Of a stretch of DNA of 64,000 nucleotides, positions 8,579 through 23,800 are shown piece after piece (the first letter of the stretch is position 1; every line of letters starts with the position of its first letter). Source of the stretch: Monosporascus cannonballus (lineage: Eukaryota > Ascomycota > Sordariomycetes > Xylariales); assembly GCA_004154925.1 (NCBI GenBank), contig QJNS01000152.1, positions 62,001 to 126,000 on the forward strand, given 5' to 3'. The notes beneath the pieces are model-generated. The model was not told the DNA's origin. It saw nothing but the letters and a program-made list of their open reading frames with translations, and ran no database searches. The position numbers and the translations under genes were made by a program.

Positions 8579-11500
8579 TATTTTTTAACTTAGTATTTAG
8601 CAAAGCAAAAAATGTTTGGGATTAGATATTAGGATTTTCGAACGTTCCTTACGAGGCCCAATAAAAGAGCCTTATCGACTTAAAGTTATAAAGGGTATTT
8701 AGCGTTATAACGGAAATATTAATAAGCTCGATAACGGCTATAAAGTAACGTATAAATTACTAGTTCGAAAAAAACCAAAAAAGCAGCCTAATTCCGTAAA
8801 CATATAAAAACGCAATATAAAGCAAATAAAAACTGATATAAATAGCCGAACAGCTTAAAAACGGCTTAATTATTTAGCAGAAATTTATTATCCAGTTATA
8901 AATTCGGAACGTAATAATTTTTATAAATACTGAATTTTTTTTCGACTTAATAATAATTAAAAGTGTAATTAGGCCATTTCGCAAAAACGGTTCGAACAAC
9001 CGAATTAATAATAAAAACTAAGCGGAAGCCGTTATTTTGGCCGGAAAAGTTTAACGGAACAAAAAGGAAGTTTTGCGGATAATACGTATCCATAATTTAC
9101 AAATTCGAAATAAACGTTATTTTCGTAGAAAAAAATTTGTAAGTAATTTTATATTATTTACGAAAAGTTCGAAATTGATATATAACATACGGTTATTATT
9201 GATTATATTACCGAAAGCCTAAATATTATTTATAATTTTATTGATTTCCTTTTGGTATTATACGAATAATATAATAATTACCATATAAAAAGAAACCGAA
9301 CGTTTTTGGAACTTAAAATAAGCCGATAACGTAAAATTCTTATTATTTTATCCCTTATTCGAAAAAACGTTAATAAACGTAAAAAAGATTATTTAATCAA
9401 CGGAAGCAAAACTTATGCTTTTAAAAGGAGCATTAAATAATAAGTTTATTTAAATTTCAATCTTAATAGACCTTGTTAAGAGGTATAACGCATAAATAAA
9501 TAAAACAATAGAAATCGCCGAATACTTTAAAAAAATAACGCGGTAAAAAAAACGAACAGTTTTTTAATAACTTAATCGAGCTGTAATAACCAAGCGAAAA
9601 ATAACCTAAATAATAACATACGTATAACGGGTGTTTCGGCAATAAAACGGCAAAAATAAAGATCTTAAATTTTATCCCCAACGCCGCAATAATACGCGCA
9701 ATAAATAATTCAAAAAAAAAACGAAACGCCCGTAAAGCGAAAGGCCTTTACTTGCATTATAAACGTCCTAACTGCAGGGCAACCCTTACCCATTTTTACC
9801 AATAAAAAAACCGCAAGAAAAAATTAATTCGCTAAAAACGTACAAAAATAAAAAATTGGAATTTAAAAACAAAAAGGAAAAAAAATAATTCCTAAATATC
9901 GGCGAGTTTAAAAGCGAAAAATAACCTAGGCCGAAATAAAAATTGCAAAACAAAATATGAACGGCATTTTATTTATTATCGATATATGTATTATTTAAGA
10001 AAAACTTATAAAACTTTTATTAATTAAGGATATAAATATTTTGGTATAATAAGCAAAATATTTATAAAATGCTCATAGTTGCCGTATATTCTAATAGAAT
10101 TACGTAAATTACGAAAAAGTTAAAAAAAAGCCGATAATAATAAGAACAAATTAAGAAAATAACATATATAAAGACAGATATTAACGGTTTTAAGGCCAGG
10201 ATATTCGCATATATTATTAATAGCCTTAACTATTCTCTAATTTTAAAAAAGCTTTAAATAAAGCGTTATAAAATTATATACGTAACATAAAAGTACTTTT
10301 TGACGGTAAATACAGAATATCGTATAAAGGTTTACGAAAAAAAATAAGACCTAAAAAAATAACGTACAAATAATTCATAAAGCAAAAAGAATTTTAGCTG
10401 CCGCCTTTAAAACGGAACTTTGGAGCATAAAAAAGATTAAAGAGACTAAGTAAGAAATTTAGTTATTTTTAATTATTTTAACTAATATTAATAAGAGGAT
10501 AACGTTTAAGAAAAAAATAGAGGTTAATAAAAAACTTCCGTTTAAGTTAAAAGTATTTCGGAAATTATTCGACAAAAAACTATATAACGCCTTATTCCCA
10601 CCTCGTTCCGGAATAAACCATATAATCCTATTACGCAAAAATAAAATAAAAAGGGAAATACCACTATTATAAAGCCTTTATATAATATAATTAGGGACGA
10701 ATTATTAGCTTTAAAAAAACTCTTAACAGAACTTTTGGATAAAGATATATCCGCGTAAATAATTTGTTCGTAAGGGTATTGGTTTTATTTATAAAGAAAT
10801 CCGGAAAAAGGTTACGTTTTTATTACGATTATCGGGTATTAATTATAATAACCGAAAGAAATCGTTACTTTTTACCCCTTATTTCGGAAACTTTAAAATT
10901 ATTTTTTTATATTAAGTAATTTACGAAAATAAATATCCGAATAATATATTAGAAGATTCAGATTAAGAAAAAAATAAATAAAAAACGGTATTTCAAATGC
11001 GCTTTAATTTATATAAATAATTAGTAATACCATTCGATTTATATAAGGCTTTTGTAATTTTCCAGTAATACGTTAACAGGGTCCAAAAAAATACCTTAAC
11101 GTTTTTTTCTTAACGTATATAAATAATATCCTTATTTTTTTCGGATTTAAGAAGAATTATATGCAAAATATAAAAAAGGTTTTAACCGTTTAAAAGAAGC
11201 AGATTTAAGTTTACATATTTTCAAAGGCAAATTCGTCGTAAAAACGACAAAATATTTGGATTTATTATAAATGCTAGGAAAAGGATACGAATAAACCCCG
11301 AGAAATTATATACGATTAAAAAGTGGGAAATTCTTAAAACATTTAAGGGAATCCGAAATTTCTTAAGGTTCGCAAATTTTTACCGCGACTTTATAGTCTA
11401 TTATGTAGATATATCGATATCGTTAATAACTTTAACCCGGGAAGGAATTTTATTTTGCTAAGGGAAAAGAAAGCAATATTAGAACGTTTTAAAAACGTTT

Positions 11501-13559
11501 TTATAACGGAACCAATTTTAACGTAATAAAATCTCGAAAAACTTATAATATTAAAAGCAAGTTATTTAAAAAGGATTTACGAAAATTATTTATCTCAAAA
11601 TAATAAATTAGGAATATTAAGTCCGGTTATTTATTATTTTAAAAAATTAAATCTTATTAAAATTAATTACGAAATATAAAAAAGGCATTTTGAATAATAA
11701 TAAGTCAATTAGAAATATAAAATATAGAATTACGTAACGTAATTACCTTATTTAAAATTATTATTAATTGTTAAAAAATTAAATATATATTAAATAAATT
11801 AATTAAAGGAATTATTTTATTTTAATTTTTATTTCGAATTTTATACCGGCCGTTTAAATATTAAGGCCTATATGCTTTTGCATAAGGAATAAAATATATT
11901 TATAAGGGAAAATAAAACCCGGAAAACCGTACGAAAGCTTTAATTAATAAAGGATAAATAATTATTTATGTTATTTACAAAATGTTAAAAATGCGTTAAA
12001 AATATAATAACGGTTAATAATATTATAAGTAAAATTAACGGGTCATTTAGAAAAACGTAAATATTTTAATATTATAAATTTTTTAAAAACTTTAAGATAT
12101 AATACTAAAGCATAATAGAAATTATAATTATATTATTAAGATTATTATAAAAAAAGAACGTAATTTTCTTATAGAATTAAAGTTATTAATATTGATTACG
12201 GAATATTATTTAGATATTAAGGGCCTTTTCTAATTTCGGAAACGTTTTTCAATTTTAAATTAGAAGTTATTTATAATCATTTTAATATAAAATACTTACG
12301 ATTTTTATATAGTAAGTTATCTAAATAAAAAGGTTACGATAATAGTATTTTCGAAAAGCTTTTTCTGGCCGGATATATATTATATGATAAGGTAATTCTG
12401 TAAGAATTACGACGTATGCAATTATAAAAACGTATAAAGAAATAAAAACAAAGCTATTAAAATTATTTCCGATTTTCGCATAATTCTATAATAAATTAAA
12501 TATCGATTTTATAACTAATTTATTAACCGTTTTTAAATATACTTTATATTTTTTAATAATTATAATAAATTAATTATTTAAAATGATAATCTTAAAAATA
12601 ATACGTACGATATACGCAAAAATATATACCGAAATATTCGTAATAATATATTAAAGAATTTATATTTTCTTTAAGGTTATTATAAATAATAAGGGAATTA
12701 ATTAAATAAGAAAATTTTAAATTAAATTTTATAAGTTAATAAAACTAAAATAATATTCTTTTATTATATATTATCTAATAACCAATAATATTACGAAAAA
12801 GGTTAATTAGAAAATATTAATTCATTTACGAACTTTTAAAACTTATTAGTAATAAAAATAAAATAAGTTTTTTCCGAAAATAATATTTGCAATTAATAAC
12901 CGGAATACAATTTCGGTAAAATTAAATCTTTTTTTATTTTACGGATATTATATTAATTCCATTCCTTAAATTAAAAACAATTTGGCAATTAAGAAAACTT
13001 TACGTATAAAAGCGGAAATTTTCATTATAAAAATGTACAAAAATACAGAATTCGCCTAAGCCGCAATAACGGGGGCCCATCAAATCCAGGAGAAAATAGC
13101 GAATAAACGTCGTTTTTTTGCCGAAAAATACAAAGTTAACGATAAAATCTGGTTATCCTTAAGAAATGTTGTTATTTTTTGGCCATCGAAAAAACTGAGG
13201 TAATTCTAAGCCAAATATAAGATAATTAAAGTAAATAATTTTTACGTTGTTAATTTAAATATATTTAAAACTATTTATAACCGTTTTTATATTAATTTAT
13301 TAAAGTGCGTAAACTATAACCTTTTACCGTCCCAGATTAAGGTAAATACGTAATTTCCTTTTGTTAATTTTAATAGAAATAATAAATCGGAATTTAAAAT
13401 TAAAAGTATTTTTTAAATCCGGACCAAAAAGATAAAAAAAGATTTTATACGTTGTTTAAATAAAGTAATTAGGTTATATAAAACCGATTTAAAAATTATT
13501 TAAGAAATTTGTAAATATGGCGGCTTTATAATAATTGGAAAGAAAATGTAGTAATATAA

Positions 13560-14848
13560 TTATTAATAATAGATTTTAAATTTAACGTATTACTCGAAAA
13601 AGGACGAGCAAAAATCCAGCTTAAAAATACCGGGCGGCCGGTATATAAACAGTATAAAGAATTTGGGGAAATTACTTAGGAACAGCCCTAAATAATTTGC
13701 AAATAGGCGTTAAAATAATGTTTCCGTTATTTACGAATAAAATATATTAAAAGAAAATTAAACATTATAAAAATAATACGCCGGTTACGAAATTATTTAA
13801 TTATTTTTAAAAACTTATAAATTTAATAAGTTATTTCACGAATTTGTAACATTAACGTTATGCGGAAATTACGTACCTAAAACGCGGAATTATTCGGCTT
13901 TAGGTATATAAAATTTCGGCAAAACCAAGAATTTAATTTACGTATAAATAACGTATAAACTAGATATTAAAGGCGTAAATTTATTTCGGAACGAATACCG
14001 TACGAAAATTTAAAGTACGAATATAAAACTTTTATACTTATTTTTTCTTAAGTACAGATAACTGTTAAACTAAGGTTAATAATAAAGGAATAATATAAAA
14101 AAACATTAAAAAACCGAACGTATTAGAATTTCAGGAATCGTAATTAAAAATAACTTTATAAAATACCTTAATTACTTAATAAAATCTAGAAATATCCGGA
14201 AATTATACGGGAATTATATTAAAAAATATATTAATAAAAATATAAAAATATTTGTTTTAAATAATTATAATTATAATTAACGTAAACTTAATAATAAATA
14301 TTTTGGAAATAATAAAGAAATAACTTATAAATAAATAATATATTTCGTTAATTGAAATAAAATATATTTAGGCTTTTAGCAAAATAAATTATATAAATAA
14401 AATAAGGTATATTACGAATACGGGTAGGATATTGGTTTAAAAGAACGTAAATACGTAATATACAAAAGGTTTTGGCGGATTTTAATTTCTTAGAAAGGTT
14501 CAAAAACGTAAAAACGTCCTTTTTACAGGGTATTGTTATAATATTATAACGTATTAATTAATTTTTAAACCGTTACGAAATAACGTATAAAAACGTTATA
14601 CTAAGTATTAATAAAAGTTAATTTGCCGAATTATATTATTATTATAAAAATTTAAAATAAATAAAAATATAAATACGTTTTTATATATAAACCTATTAAA
14701 CGTATAATTAGCCTATAGTTAATTAATGAAATAAAATTTAAATTGAAAATAGATAAACTTCCGAATTTCGGATTAATTAAAAATTAAAAATTAACGTAAT
14801 TATTGATTTTGTAATAAAGTAACCTTTTTTGAAAAAGGTAAAAGATAA
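13560..14848 (+). other. E3 3' region of unknown content
   Basis: About 1.3 kb between the chromodomain-like end of pol and the 3' LTR are more than an untranslated tail needs. One + frame near 13590-13650 reads like protein (LLEKGRAKIQLKNTGRPVY) before RIP stops break it. I find no antisense zinc-cluster pattern here, unlike in the other families. It could be an additional E3 gene; the family is not recognised. Confidence 0.4.
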
Positions 14849-15035
14849 TATAATAAGGCTGTATAGAGCGTTATTATGGAGTACCGGATAAACGCCGATA
14901 TTAAGCAGCATTAGCGCAGCGCCTTATATGCGAATATACATAACTATATTTTTATGTTCCCTTTTTTTCTCTTTAGTTAAAAAATAAACTCTTATTAGCA
15001 AATGATTGCAGACTGTTCAGGTAAAGCCTTTTACA
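14849..15035 (+). repeat. E3 3' LTR
   Basis: It begins TATAATAAGGCTGTAT, which is the 5' LTR start with G changed to A, and ends CTTTTACA. It is the partner of 8393-8578. Confidence 0.85.
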
Positions 15036-18000
15036 ATTTATAATCGAATAGTTTGCGGATAATAAACTTAGTTAATTTAAATCTATTATAAAAAGATTTT
15101 TACGTTATTTACGGAAGAAGAGAACGTTAAACCCATACGAAAATATAATAATAACAAATATTTTGAATAAATATTAGGAAAGGTTTTAAAAACAATAAAT
15201 ACAAAAGTAAAAGCTAAAATATAAATTTAATACTTATAATAAAAGGAATAGATATTTAGTTTTAGTAATATATCAATTAAATTAATATTAAAAGTAAATT
15301 AGAATTAAAAGATATAAATGGCCAAATTTTTTAAAGATATAAAAGAAAGTTTAAAAGGAATTTTTTAAATTTAGATCATCTAAATTCTTATTATATTATT
15401 TAGCTATCGTAATTAGAATCGATGCTATAAAATATATTTAACTTATTAAAATCATTAAAAATAAAAGCTGTATTAAATTACGATTTAATTTTAATATTTT
15501 TAAATATAATAATATTATATAAAATATTATTTTAAATCTTATAGAATTTAAGGTTATATATAACAAAAATTAAAATTCAAATAAATACGTTACTTATAGA
15601 AAAAAGAGATATAAAACTTATCAAAACTTTTTACCTAAAAGCTCGTAAAAATGATGAAATATTAATATTTTAAATGGAATTTAAAGAATATTACAAGAAT
15701 AAGGATAGAATTATTAATATAATTCGAACTGAATATAAAGTAAGATTATTACGATAAAAGCTCCGACGTGAAATAAAACAAGTTAAGAAATTAACTCCAA
15801 ACACCATAAAAAAATAAAAATAAATTTTGAAAATATAACCAAAATATTAGAAATAAATAAAATATATTTATTCTAAAATCCATCATCGATAGAATAAGAA
15901 ATAGACTGTATAATATCGCCGACGAAAATATTTATTATATCATAAGAAAGGTATTACATTTATTAAAGTCTCGAACGAATATAACAAGAAAGTTTAATTG
16001 CTTTAATTAAAGCGTAAATAAAAAGGATTATAATAATAATAATAATAATAATTTTTAAATTACTACCTTATAAAACAAAATTAATATACAAATAACGTTA
16101 TTAAATCATATAAAAAATAGCTGTAAAAAGATTGTTTCTGCTTTTATAATTAAGGTAATTATTAAGCCTAAAAAGTTTATTTTTATATAATATAAAAAGA
16201 TATTATTAAATATTTATTATAACGCTCCAGTAAAAATACATGGTAAAAAGAAAAGTTCGAAACTGTATATAATTTCTTTTTTAAAAAAGATAATGAATTA
16301 TAAAAAGCTTAATAAGATATTATATAGTATATAGAAAAATACTTAATATAATAAAATAAAACCTTATCGATTGGCCGAGAAGTTTATTATAATTTAAAGA
16401 AATAGTACGGTAATAAAAACAATGAACATAATAACTTAACATACTATAAAAAAAGTAAATAAGGTTTAACGAATTCGAAAAAGAATTGAGAAAAAGTTAC
16501 TAATAAAAAGGTCGTAAAATAACGAAACTGAAAAAAAGTAAAAGAACTTTTTGATAAACTCTTGAAAAATCTTAATAAAAGCCATTAAAAAATATATGAT
16601 TTTAAATTTATATATTAAAATGTTTTAATATATTTCTATTGAAGATAACGAAGTTTTAGTAGGAAATTATTTTATACCGATTATTATGAAAATATATATT
16701 GAAATTTTACACAATACGAATACTAAAAGCTGGAATTTTGGTTACGATAAGGGAAAGGTTAAACCTAAAATTAATTTTTTCGAAATCTTTATAAAAAGAT
16801 AATATTATATAGTCAATTTCTATATCGTGTTATTCAAAAATAATAGATATACTAATATAATGTTTTGTTCGACGAAGATATTAATTAGGTGTAATTTCTT
16901 TCATATTCTGTCGATAAACAAGATATTAAAAATTAATCATCTTATGATTTAAACGGAGATTATAATAAATATGGAACAAAGAATACGATATGTATCTTAG
17001 TACTTAAAGAAATAAAATATAAAGAAATTAGACGATACAAAATATAAGATATCGTTAGTATTATTAAAGCAAAATTGATATAACTAAATAACGATTTAAA
17101 ATAACAGTCTCAAAAATTAAAATATGTAATTAATCTATTATAATATTATTCTCAATTTAAACACTTTTTAAAAAGAATTAATATAAATTTATAAGAATAT
17201 AATAAATGAAATTATGAAATAATTTTAAAAGGAAGCTTATTTACGAAGTTTGACCTTAGTTGTAACCCTAATAAAAATATATTATACTTCTTTAAAGGGT
17301 TTTGAAATACTCGATTTTAAAATATAAATATAATCTTCGTAATTATATATAAGATACTTCATATTTTTCGTATCAAAAGACCTTGCAAAATACAACTTAG
17401 AATTAATTACCGTTAATTAAACAATATTATCTTAACAAAGACAATATGATTACACATAATTATTAAAATAAAAACTCGATATTATAAAATTATGTTTTAT
17501 TTCAATTATAAAGAAATACGAATAAAAATAGTTTGTAAGCCTAAATATAAAATATTTAACGTTTTGGTTACATAAATAATATTTACAAACGTATTAAGAA
17601 TATTTTGAAGGGTAATATATTATTTATTATAGAGATATTTTGATATTTTTGTTATCCATTATTTTTATAATATTTTATATATTTAAGAATACAAGCAGTA
17701 TATATCAAATATATTAATAAGGTTTTTAAAGTTTTATAAAACGTTAAATTATTAACTGATGTATAAAAATCAATTTTATAAATAGAGAATTAAAGCATTT
17801 AAAATATATTATTATCTTAGAATATATTAAAATTAATTATAAGAAAATCGCAATAGGTACGAAACAACAAATATTAACTCTAATTGAAAAGCTATACATG
17901 TTTTGGGGATTTATTAATTATTATAAAAGGCTTGTGCAAAACTATAACAGAATTATTATATTTTCTATGAAATCTATTAAGAAACAAAAAGGATGTAAAC

Positions 18001-19829
18001 AAAAATTGTAAAGAAAAAAACGTTTTAAGAAATTAAAAACATAATTATTTACGAATTAATATTAATTATATACAATTAAATACCTTTCATTATATTAAAA
18101 ACCGATATATCTGATTATATTTTAAATGCGCTATTCGTATAATAACGTAATTTAGACAAATTATATTTTATTCCATTTTTTAGTATATATTAAATGGAGG
18201 CGAATTTAATTATATTATTGTAATTGAGGAGTCTATGGCTGTTATAATGGTTTTCTGACAGTTTAGATATTTTTAAAGGAAAATAATATTTGCCTTTTTT
18301 GACCAAAAATTTACGAGATAATAATTACGATATATGAAAAAAGGTTTAAAAAACGGCAAAACAAACACATTAAGTAATCAACCAAATTTTAAAAGAATCG
18401 ATGAAAATGAATTATAAAATTTTCGATATTAACGTAAAAAGATATTTACGTTTATGCTAAATTATAATGATGAGAGTTATATTATATAATATTTATTAAG
18501 AAATTTAATTTTATAACGAGACTTTACCAGAAAATAAAAGAATATATAAATAATAGGTTTTAAAAATATATTAACAAAATTTAATATATAGTATATAAAA
18601 ATATAAATTGTATAGATATTAAACAATTTATAAAATATTAAAACCTTTTTAACGTATATGTTATTTTCTTACGATAAAAATAATAATTAAAAGAATACGA
18701 AAATAATATAACATTTAAAATAAAACTAAGATATAGCGATATAAAGTTTATAGAAACTTATAATTGTTATCGAGTGTAAAAAATTATGGGATTTAATCAT
18801 TATACATTTTAGGGTTAAATTTTTTTTATTCGAAAATTGAGTAATAAAACTATATTTCGACAGTTTTTCGTTATCGTTGACAGATTTACGAAGTTTCCTT
18901 AGTTTTATTTTTATTAAAAAGATATTAATATTAAATCAATAGTATATATCTTTTTTAAATACATGTTTAATATATAGAGGTTATCGTACTATATTATTTC
19001 TAATAGAGAAATTATATTTACGTTAAACCTTTCGCAAAACATTATTACATAAATTTTTAATGTATTTAAACTCTAAGTAAATGAATAAATAGAGTAATCA
19101 AGTTAAATATTGAAAAGGTATTTAAAATATTATATTAATTATATATAAAACAATTAGCATAAGAATTCACTTATTATTTAATTAATCTAGAATATTACTT
19201 TTGGTAAAAATATTAAAATGGTTTTAATAAATACGAAGTTTGATTTTATGTTCAATAATTATAAAAATACATTCGGTAAATCTCTTAATATTTAAATAAA
19301 AGTTTTATTAGAATAATTAAGATAATTATATCAAAAAACAGAATAAAATTGTTATTCGTACGTAATTAAATAAATAAGTTTATAATAAGAAACGGTTAAA
19401 AAGATAAGTTTTCGAAAAAAGGGAAATACTTTTTTTTGTTAAAAATATTTAAAGTAAAAAACATAATAGAAAACTCCATTTTGAATATATTGATTTATAT
19501 AGATTTTTAAGAAAATCGTAAAAAATAATTATAACTTAAGACTTTTATTAAACGTTGATTTTTATCACGTTCTTTTTATATTCTTTTATTTAAGTTAACA
19601 GCGAATATTATTAAAGCCTTAACACGACAAAGTAGTAAGAATATAAAAAGAGAAATTATATATAAAGAGGAAGGCACTTTTAATATATAGAAAGAAAACG
19701 GATTTATTTAATACTTAATTAAATAGAAAAAAATTTAAATTTTTAAAATACTTGAAAACCTGTAAATTCTTTTATAAATACTTGATATTTATTAAAGAAC
19801 TTTTTCTAATAATAACGGAATTTAGAATT

Positions 19830-20310
19830 ACGTTTTAATTAACGTTTTATAAATGCGGCGTTTGCGAATCGACTAAGTTTTAATTAATAACGTCTATATT
19901 TCTAAAAGCTTAAATTTCTCTAATTACATTTATGTCGTAATACTGAAAGTTATTAAATTCGTCTAAAGATTAAAAAATACGATTAATAAATTTAGTATCT
20001 TATGTTTAGCATTATTAATAATAACGAATACGAGATATCTCAAAAAATGAGATAAAGACTTTTTAGCAGTTAATGCTTTTTTAACGACAAATTTTAACAA
20101 TATAATAATTAATAATAAAAATAGAATTACCTGTTCCATTATATAGCCGGCTGTAATATATATATTTTTTATAACGAAAAACCGGTTTTATTATTGGCTA
20201 AATAAAGTTTTTAAAAAAGTAAAAGAAATATAATATAATTTCGAAACTTCTTATGTTAATTCAATTAACTAAAGCATAACGTTATTCGCTTCTACGAAAG
20301 TAATGTTTAT
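19830..20310 (-). pseudogene. E2 antisense Zn2Cys6-like gene (broken)
   Basis: The gene is read against the direction of E2 gag-pol, between pol and the 3' LTR. From codon 20230-20228 to codon 20143-20141 it shows the spacing Y-x2-Y-x6-(stop)-x8-Y-x2-Y-x6-Y, followed by N-G-T-G. That is the pattern C-x2-C-x6-C-x8-C-x2-C-x6-C seen in E6, E7, E9 and E10 with every Cys lost, mostly to Tyr. Further on, SLDEFNN at 19969-19949 matches SLDELKE in E7 and SLEELKE in E9. The function is unknown; the spacing suggests a fungal binuclear zinc cluster, usually DNA-binding. Confidence 0.7.
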
Positions 20311-20390
20311 AAATACAATTAGATATAATGAAGGAAATAAAGAATTTATCGGAAAAGAATTAAAAATTAAGATTTTAGAAAAACAGAAAT

Positions 20391-20739
20391 TGTATTACGT
20401 TTTCATAAATTACGGCCTTTAGAAAAGGTAATAATAAAAATAGCTAAGAAAATTAGATGGCGTAACAGATTATTAATTTATTAATTGTAAGCTAATAAGT
20501 TGGATTACAAACCTACTGATATTAAGCTAATAAGTCAAAATTAAGATATATAGGTTCGTTATTTTTATAATTTAAATAATAGCATTTTGTTACAAATATA
20601 ATTTCGTTGTTTAAGATACCTCTGATATTACGAGATGAAACTAATTATTATATTTATTGCTTAAAATCCTACGATATTTCTGCGAAACTAAATCGGTATA
20701 ATCTAGGTTTAATAGTCGATTAACTGTTTAGCCATTGTA
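20391..20739 (+). repeat. E2 3' LTR
   Basis: It begins TGTATTACG and ends near GCCATTGTA. It is the partner of 7571-7927 with mostly transitional differences, and target duplication TAGCC follows. Confidence 0.82.
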
Positions 20740-20744
20740 TAGCC

Positions 20745-20864
20745 GTATTTAATTTTCAATCGGAGTTAATTAATTTTATATTACGTATTTTTTTGCTAAA
20801 ATCGAAAATAATTAATACCTTATCCCCATAGAATTTCTGAATCTTTAGTTATTTGATTATAATA
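20745..20864 (-). repeat. E1 3' LTR, second half
   Basis: This is the continuation of 7321-7570 across the E2 insertion. It ends GATTATAATA and is followed by CGATTTTTC, as the E9 and E10 LTR edges are (TATAATA or GTAATA, then CGATTTC). Confidence 0.75.
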
Positions 20865-23800
20865 CGATTTTTCTTTTTTCGAGATTTTTATGATTAAAGC
20901 TTAATATATTTGTTTATTGTGTTTATAGCGTTACTTTTCTTTATGATTATTATTTATTATGTCGAATCGTATTGTTCCGTTATATAAAAAGCAAACTATT
21001 AATTTAGGTCGTTTTAAACCCTTATTTTTATTAACAAATTTAGCATAAATATATTTTCTTTTTGTGTTTTTTTGTGTTAACCGTGTTAAATATACCGTTA
21101 TAAAAGATTAAATTCGTTATAAATTTAATGAAAGTAAAAAAGTTTATATTATATTTTAGTGAAGTACAATCGTAAAACCAACATACTTAATTTTTGATAT
21201 TTATATTTTTTATTATGTTAATTTAAAAATACCCATATTTCGAAAAAGATAAAATCGAACAGAAAAAAAAAAGAATTTTCTTTGTAAAAATTCTCAGTTC
21301 CTTTATAACGTTTACCCTGCGAAAAGAAAATTTCGCGCAAGAAAGTCTTTGAAATAATGCGTTAAATATGAAGAACTTAAATAAATTAAAGAATCAATAA
21401 CGTACAAGTGCTGTTACGTTTTTAAATTCGGTAAATAATTACCTTGTTTCAAAGATTTAATGATTTCTTTTTACTATTATAGAAAACATAAATTACAATT
21501 TGATTAATAACGATTTTGTCGTTATTAATAAAAAATCTATATAAGATAATAATAATTTATATATTTTTTAAAAGCTTTTAAGTTTTCATAAATGTTGAAT
21601 ATTTATTTTATATATTAAAGTTTTTTTTATTTTGGATATAATTGTGTTTTTCGTTTTTACGTTATTATATTCCTTATAAGCTTTAATAATATTGGTTATT
21701 AATCTTAATAAAGAAATATGAAAAATAACATTTCATTTTTGCTAGAAACTTTATTTCCTAATTACTTTTCAAGATTGGTTGATAATTTTATATAGTTCAA
21801 TATATTTAAAATCGAGTTTATTTTATTAGGTCTTTAAGTTCTAACTTTTTATAATAAGATAAAGTATTTCCTACTCTTTTCAAAATGAATTCGTTTTAAT
21901 ATTTTGTAAATTATAAGATGGACTTATTTAAATATATTCGGAATTTATATGTATTTCACTTTTTTAATGTAAATATCTAAATTATTTAGAATAAAATATT
22001 ATTATCATGTTAATAAATATATTTTATTTATATCCTTAAATGCTAGAGTTAAACTCAAAATCTATATTTATTACAATTGTGTTAATATTTTAGTAATAAT
22101 TTATATAAAACGTTGAATAAGCGATAAATATCTTTTTAACCGAATTGTTTCATTTATATGTAATATAATATCCTAAATGCGTTTTTAACATTTCATTTCA
22201 CCGCTCTATTTATTTAATTATTTCTAGTTACAAAACGTTATATAATTTATAATTTAAACTCCTTTATTTTATAATAGTTTCATAAAACTTTAAAAATAAC
22301 GTAATCCTTTTTTTCAGAAAAGGTTTTATGTAATTATTCATATTTGTTATAAATGAATTTTTAAAAAACGCATATAGTGTATTCGGCATTTATATTATTT
22401 GAATAAGGTAGAAAACAGAAAAGTTTCGTATATCTGTTAGCTACTTCGATAATATTATTATAATATATTTTTATATCTAGCATTTGAAATACAGGAAATT
22501 TCATTATAAAATTTATAATAATTTAATTCGATAATTGTTTTAACAAGTAATAATAGTTATAAATTTTATACAACCTATATTATTATATTACGCTCTTAAT
22601 ATAAAAATTACACTATACTTATATTTTTAAAATTCTCATTTTTACTCTCTCACAGATAAATATATTAGAATTATATTAAGGATTTTTAAATTATTAAACA
22701 CTTATTTAATTAATAATTAAATATAACGTATTACATGTATTTATTATTTGCTACAATGTATAATTTATTCACGTCTTTATTTTTTTAATAAATTATTATT
22801 ATACTGTTTAACTTTATAATATATTTAATGTAATCTAACTTATATTGCTATAATCTATGCTAAATTTAAATTGAATTCAAAGATAATATCGAGAGTTATA
22901 TAATTAATATTAATTGACATATTTTCGAAGTTTGATTATTTATTTCAGGCGCTTATTTTGCCGTGTTTAAAATTCTTTTTATAAATATTAACGAAACTAT
23001 CATTCATTAAATTTTTATGTATGTTAAATATTATTTTGTAATGATTCTGGTGGTAGAAAAAGCAGTGAAAAGTTAATATTCGTATAAATTTCAATTTATT
23101 GAAAATCTTCTTTAACGAAAAACTTATATTTACAAAAGATTATAATAATGGCCGTAGTTCTTTTATTTAAAATAACGTACTTAAGTTCGGTTGTTTTGAA
23201 CCACTATAAAAGCTTTTAATAAGCTATAATTATGTGAATTATGCGATGATCCGATTATTACGTTTAATATATAATTTAAAATATTCATTTTTAATTTAAC
23301 AAAACCTATTACATTACAAATAATTAATATTACTTCGTTAACTATCTGATGTCTGATCTTCTAGACCTGTTTCATTATTTGTACCATTTAAATTAATTAT
23401 TTAATAAAATTTATTAAATATATGACAATTTCGTTTAAATTCTTATTAAAGGTTTTTATCTTAATTAACAATCTTCAAAAAGTTATATTTCTTTAATTTA
23501 GAATTAACATTCACCTTTTATAATTGTAACGATTTTCTTAAGGTTTATAATATTATATTTTAAAACGTTGATATATGTAAAATGTTTTGTTTTTAATAAA
23601 TACAGTTTACCTTTTTGGCATTAATTAATAATATGGGTTTTTTATAATGGTAAAAATGTTATAAACTTATTTAATACATAATCTGTCCATTTCTAAATAA
23701 ATAGAAATATCGTTAATATAATCTCCAATCAAAGCTTTAAAGTATTGTCGAAATATCTAATATAATATCTGCTAGAAAATTATTAAAATATTTATAAATT

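Larger units (their letters stand above)
8393..15035 (+). mobile_element. E3: Ty3/gypsy element with short LTRs, nested in E2
   Basis: LTRs of about 186 bp are at 8393-8578 and 14849-15035, and flanks CTTTA and ATTTA match at 4 of 5 bases. Gag occupies roughly 8.7-9.9 kb, with a degenerate knuckle (Y-x2-Y, KRPN) near 9750. The reverse transcriptase box Y-I-N-N lies at 11116-11127 (both Asp to Asn). The integrase zinc region is at about 12366-12450, with I-D-F-I-T-N-L from 12502. A chromodomain-like tail lies at 13390-13545. The LTR and protein differ from the other elements, so this is a separate family. About 1.3 kb of unassigned DNA lie between pol and the 3' LTR. Confidence 0.85.
7571..20739 (+). 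mobile_element. E2: Ty3/gypsy chromovirus, full length, carrying E3
   Basis: LTRs are at 7571-7927 and 20391-20739. The flanking 5-bp duplication is CGGCC (7566-7570) and TAGCC (20740-20744), identical apart from two RIP-type transitions. Without E3 the element is about 6.5 kb. Internal order on the + strand: gag remains (about 15.0-16.2 kb), reverse transcriptase with YRDI at the catalytic box (17628-17639), integrase core with VIVDRF and its Asp codon intact at 18879-18881, and a chromodomain-like stretch at about 19685-19815. An antisense gene then lies before the 3' LTR. All frames are broken. Confidence 0.88.

Noticed and set aside
9463..9681. 72-codon frame on the minus strand
   Set aside because: It lies opposite the gag region of E3 and has no relation to the antisense zinc-cluster gene.
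13560..14848. Antisense zinc-cluster gene in E3
   Set aside because: I searched the minus strand before the 3' LTR for the x2-x6-x8-x2-x6 spacing and found no convincing match.
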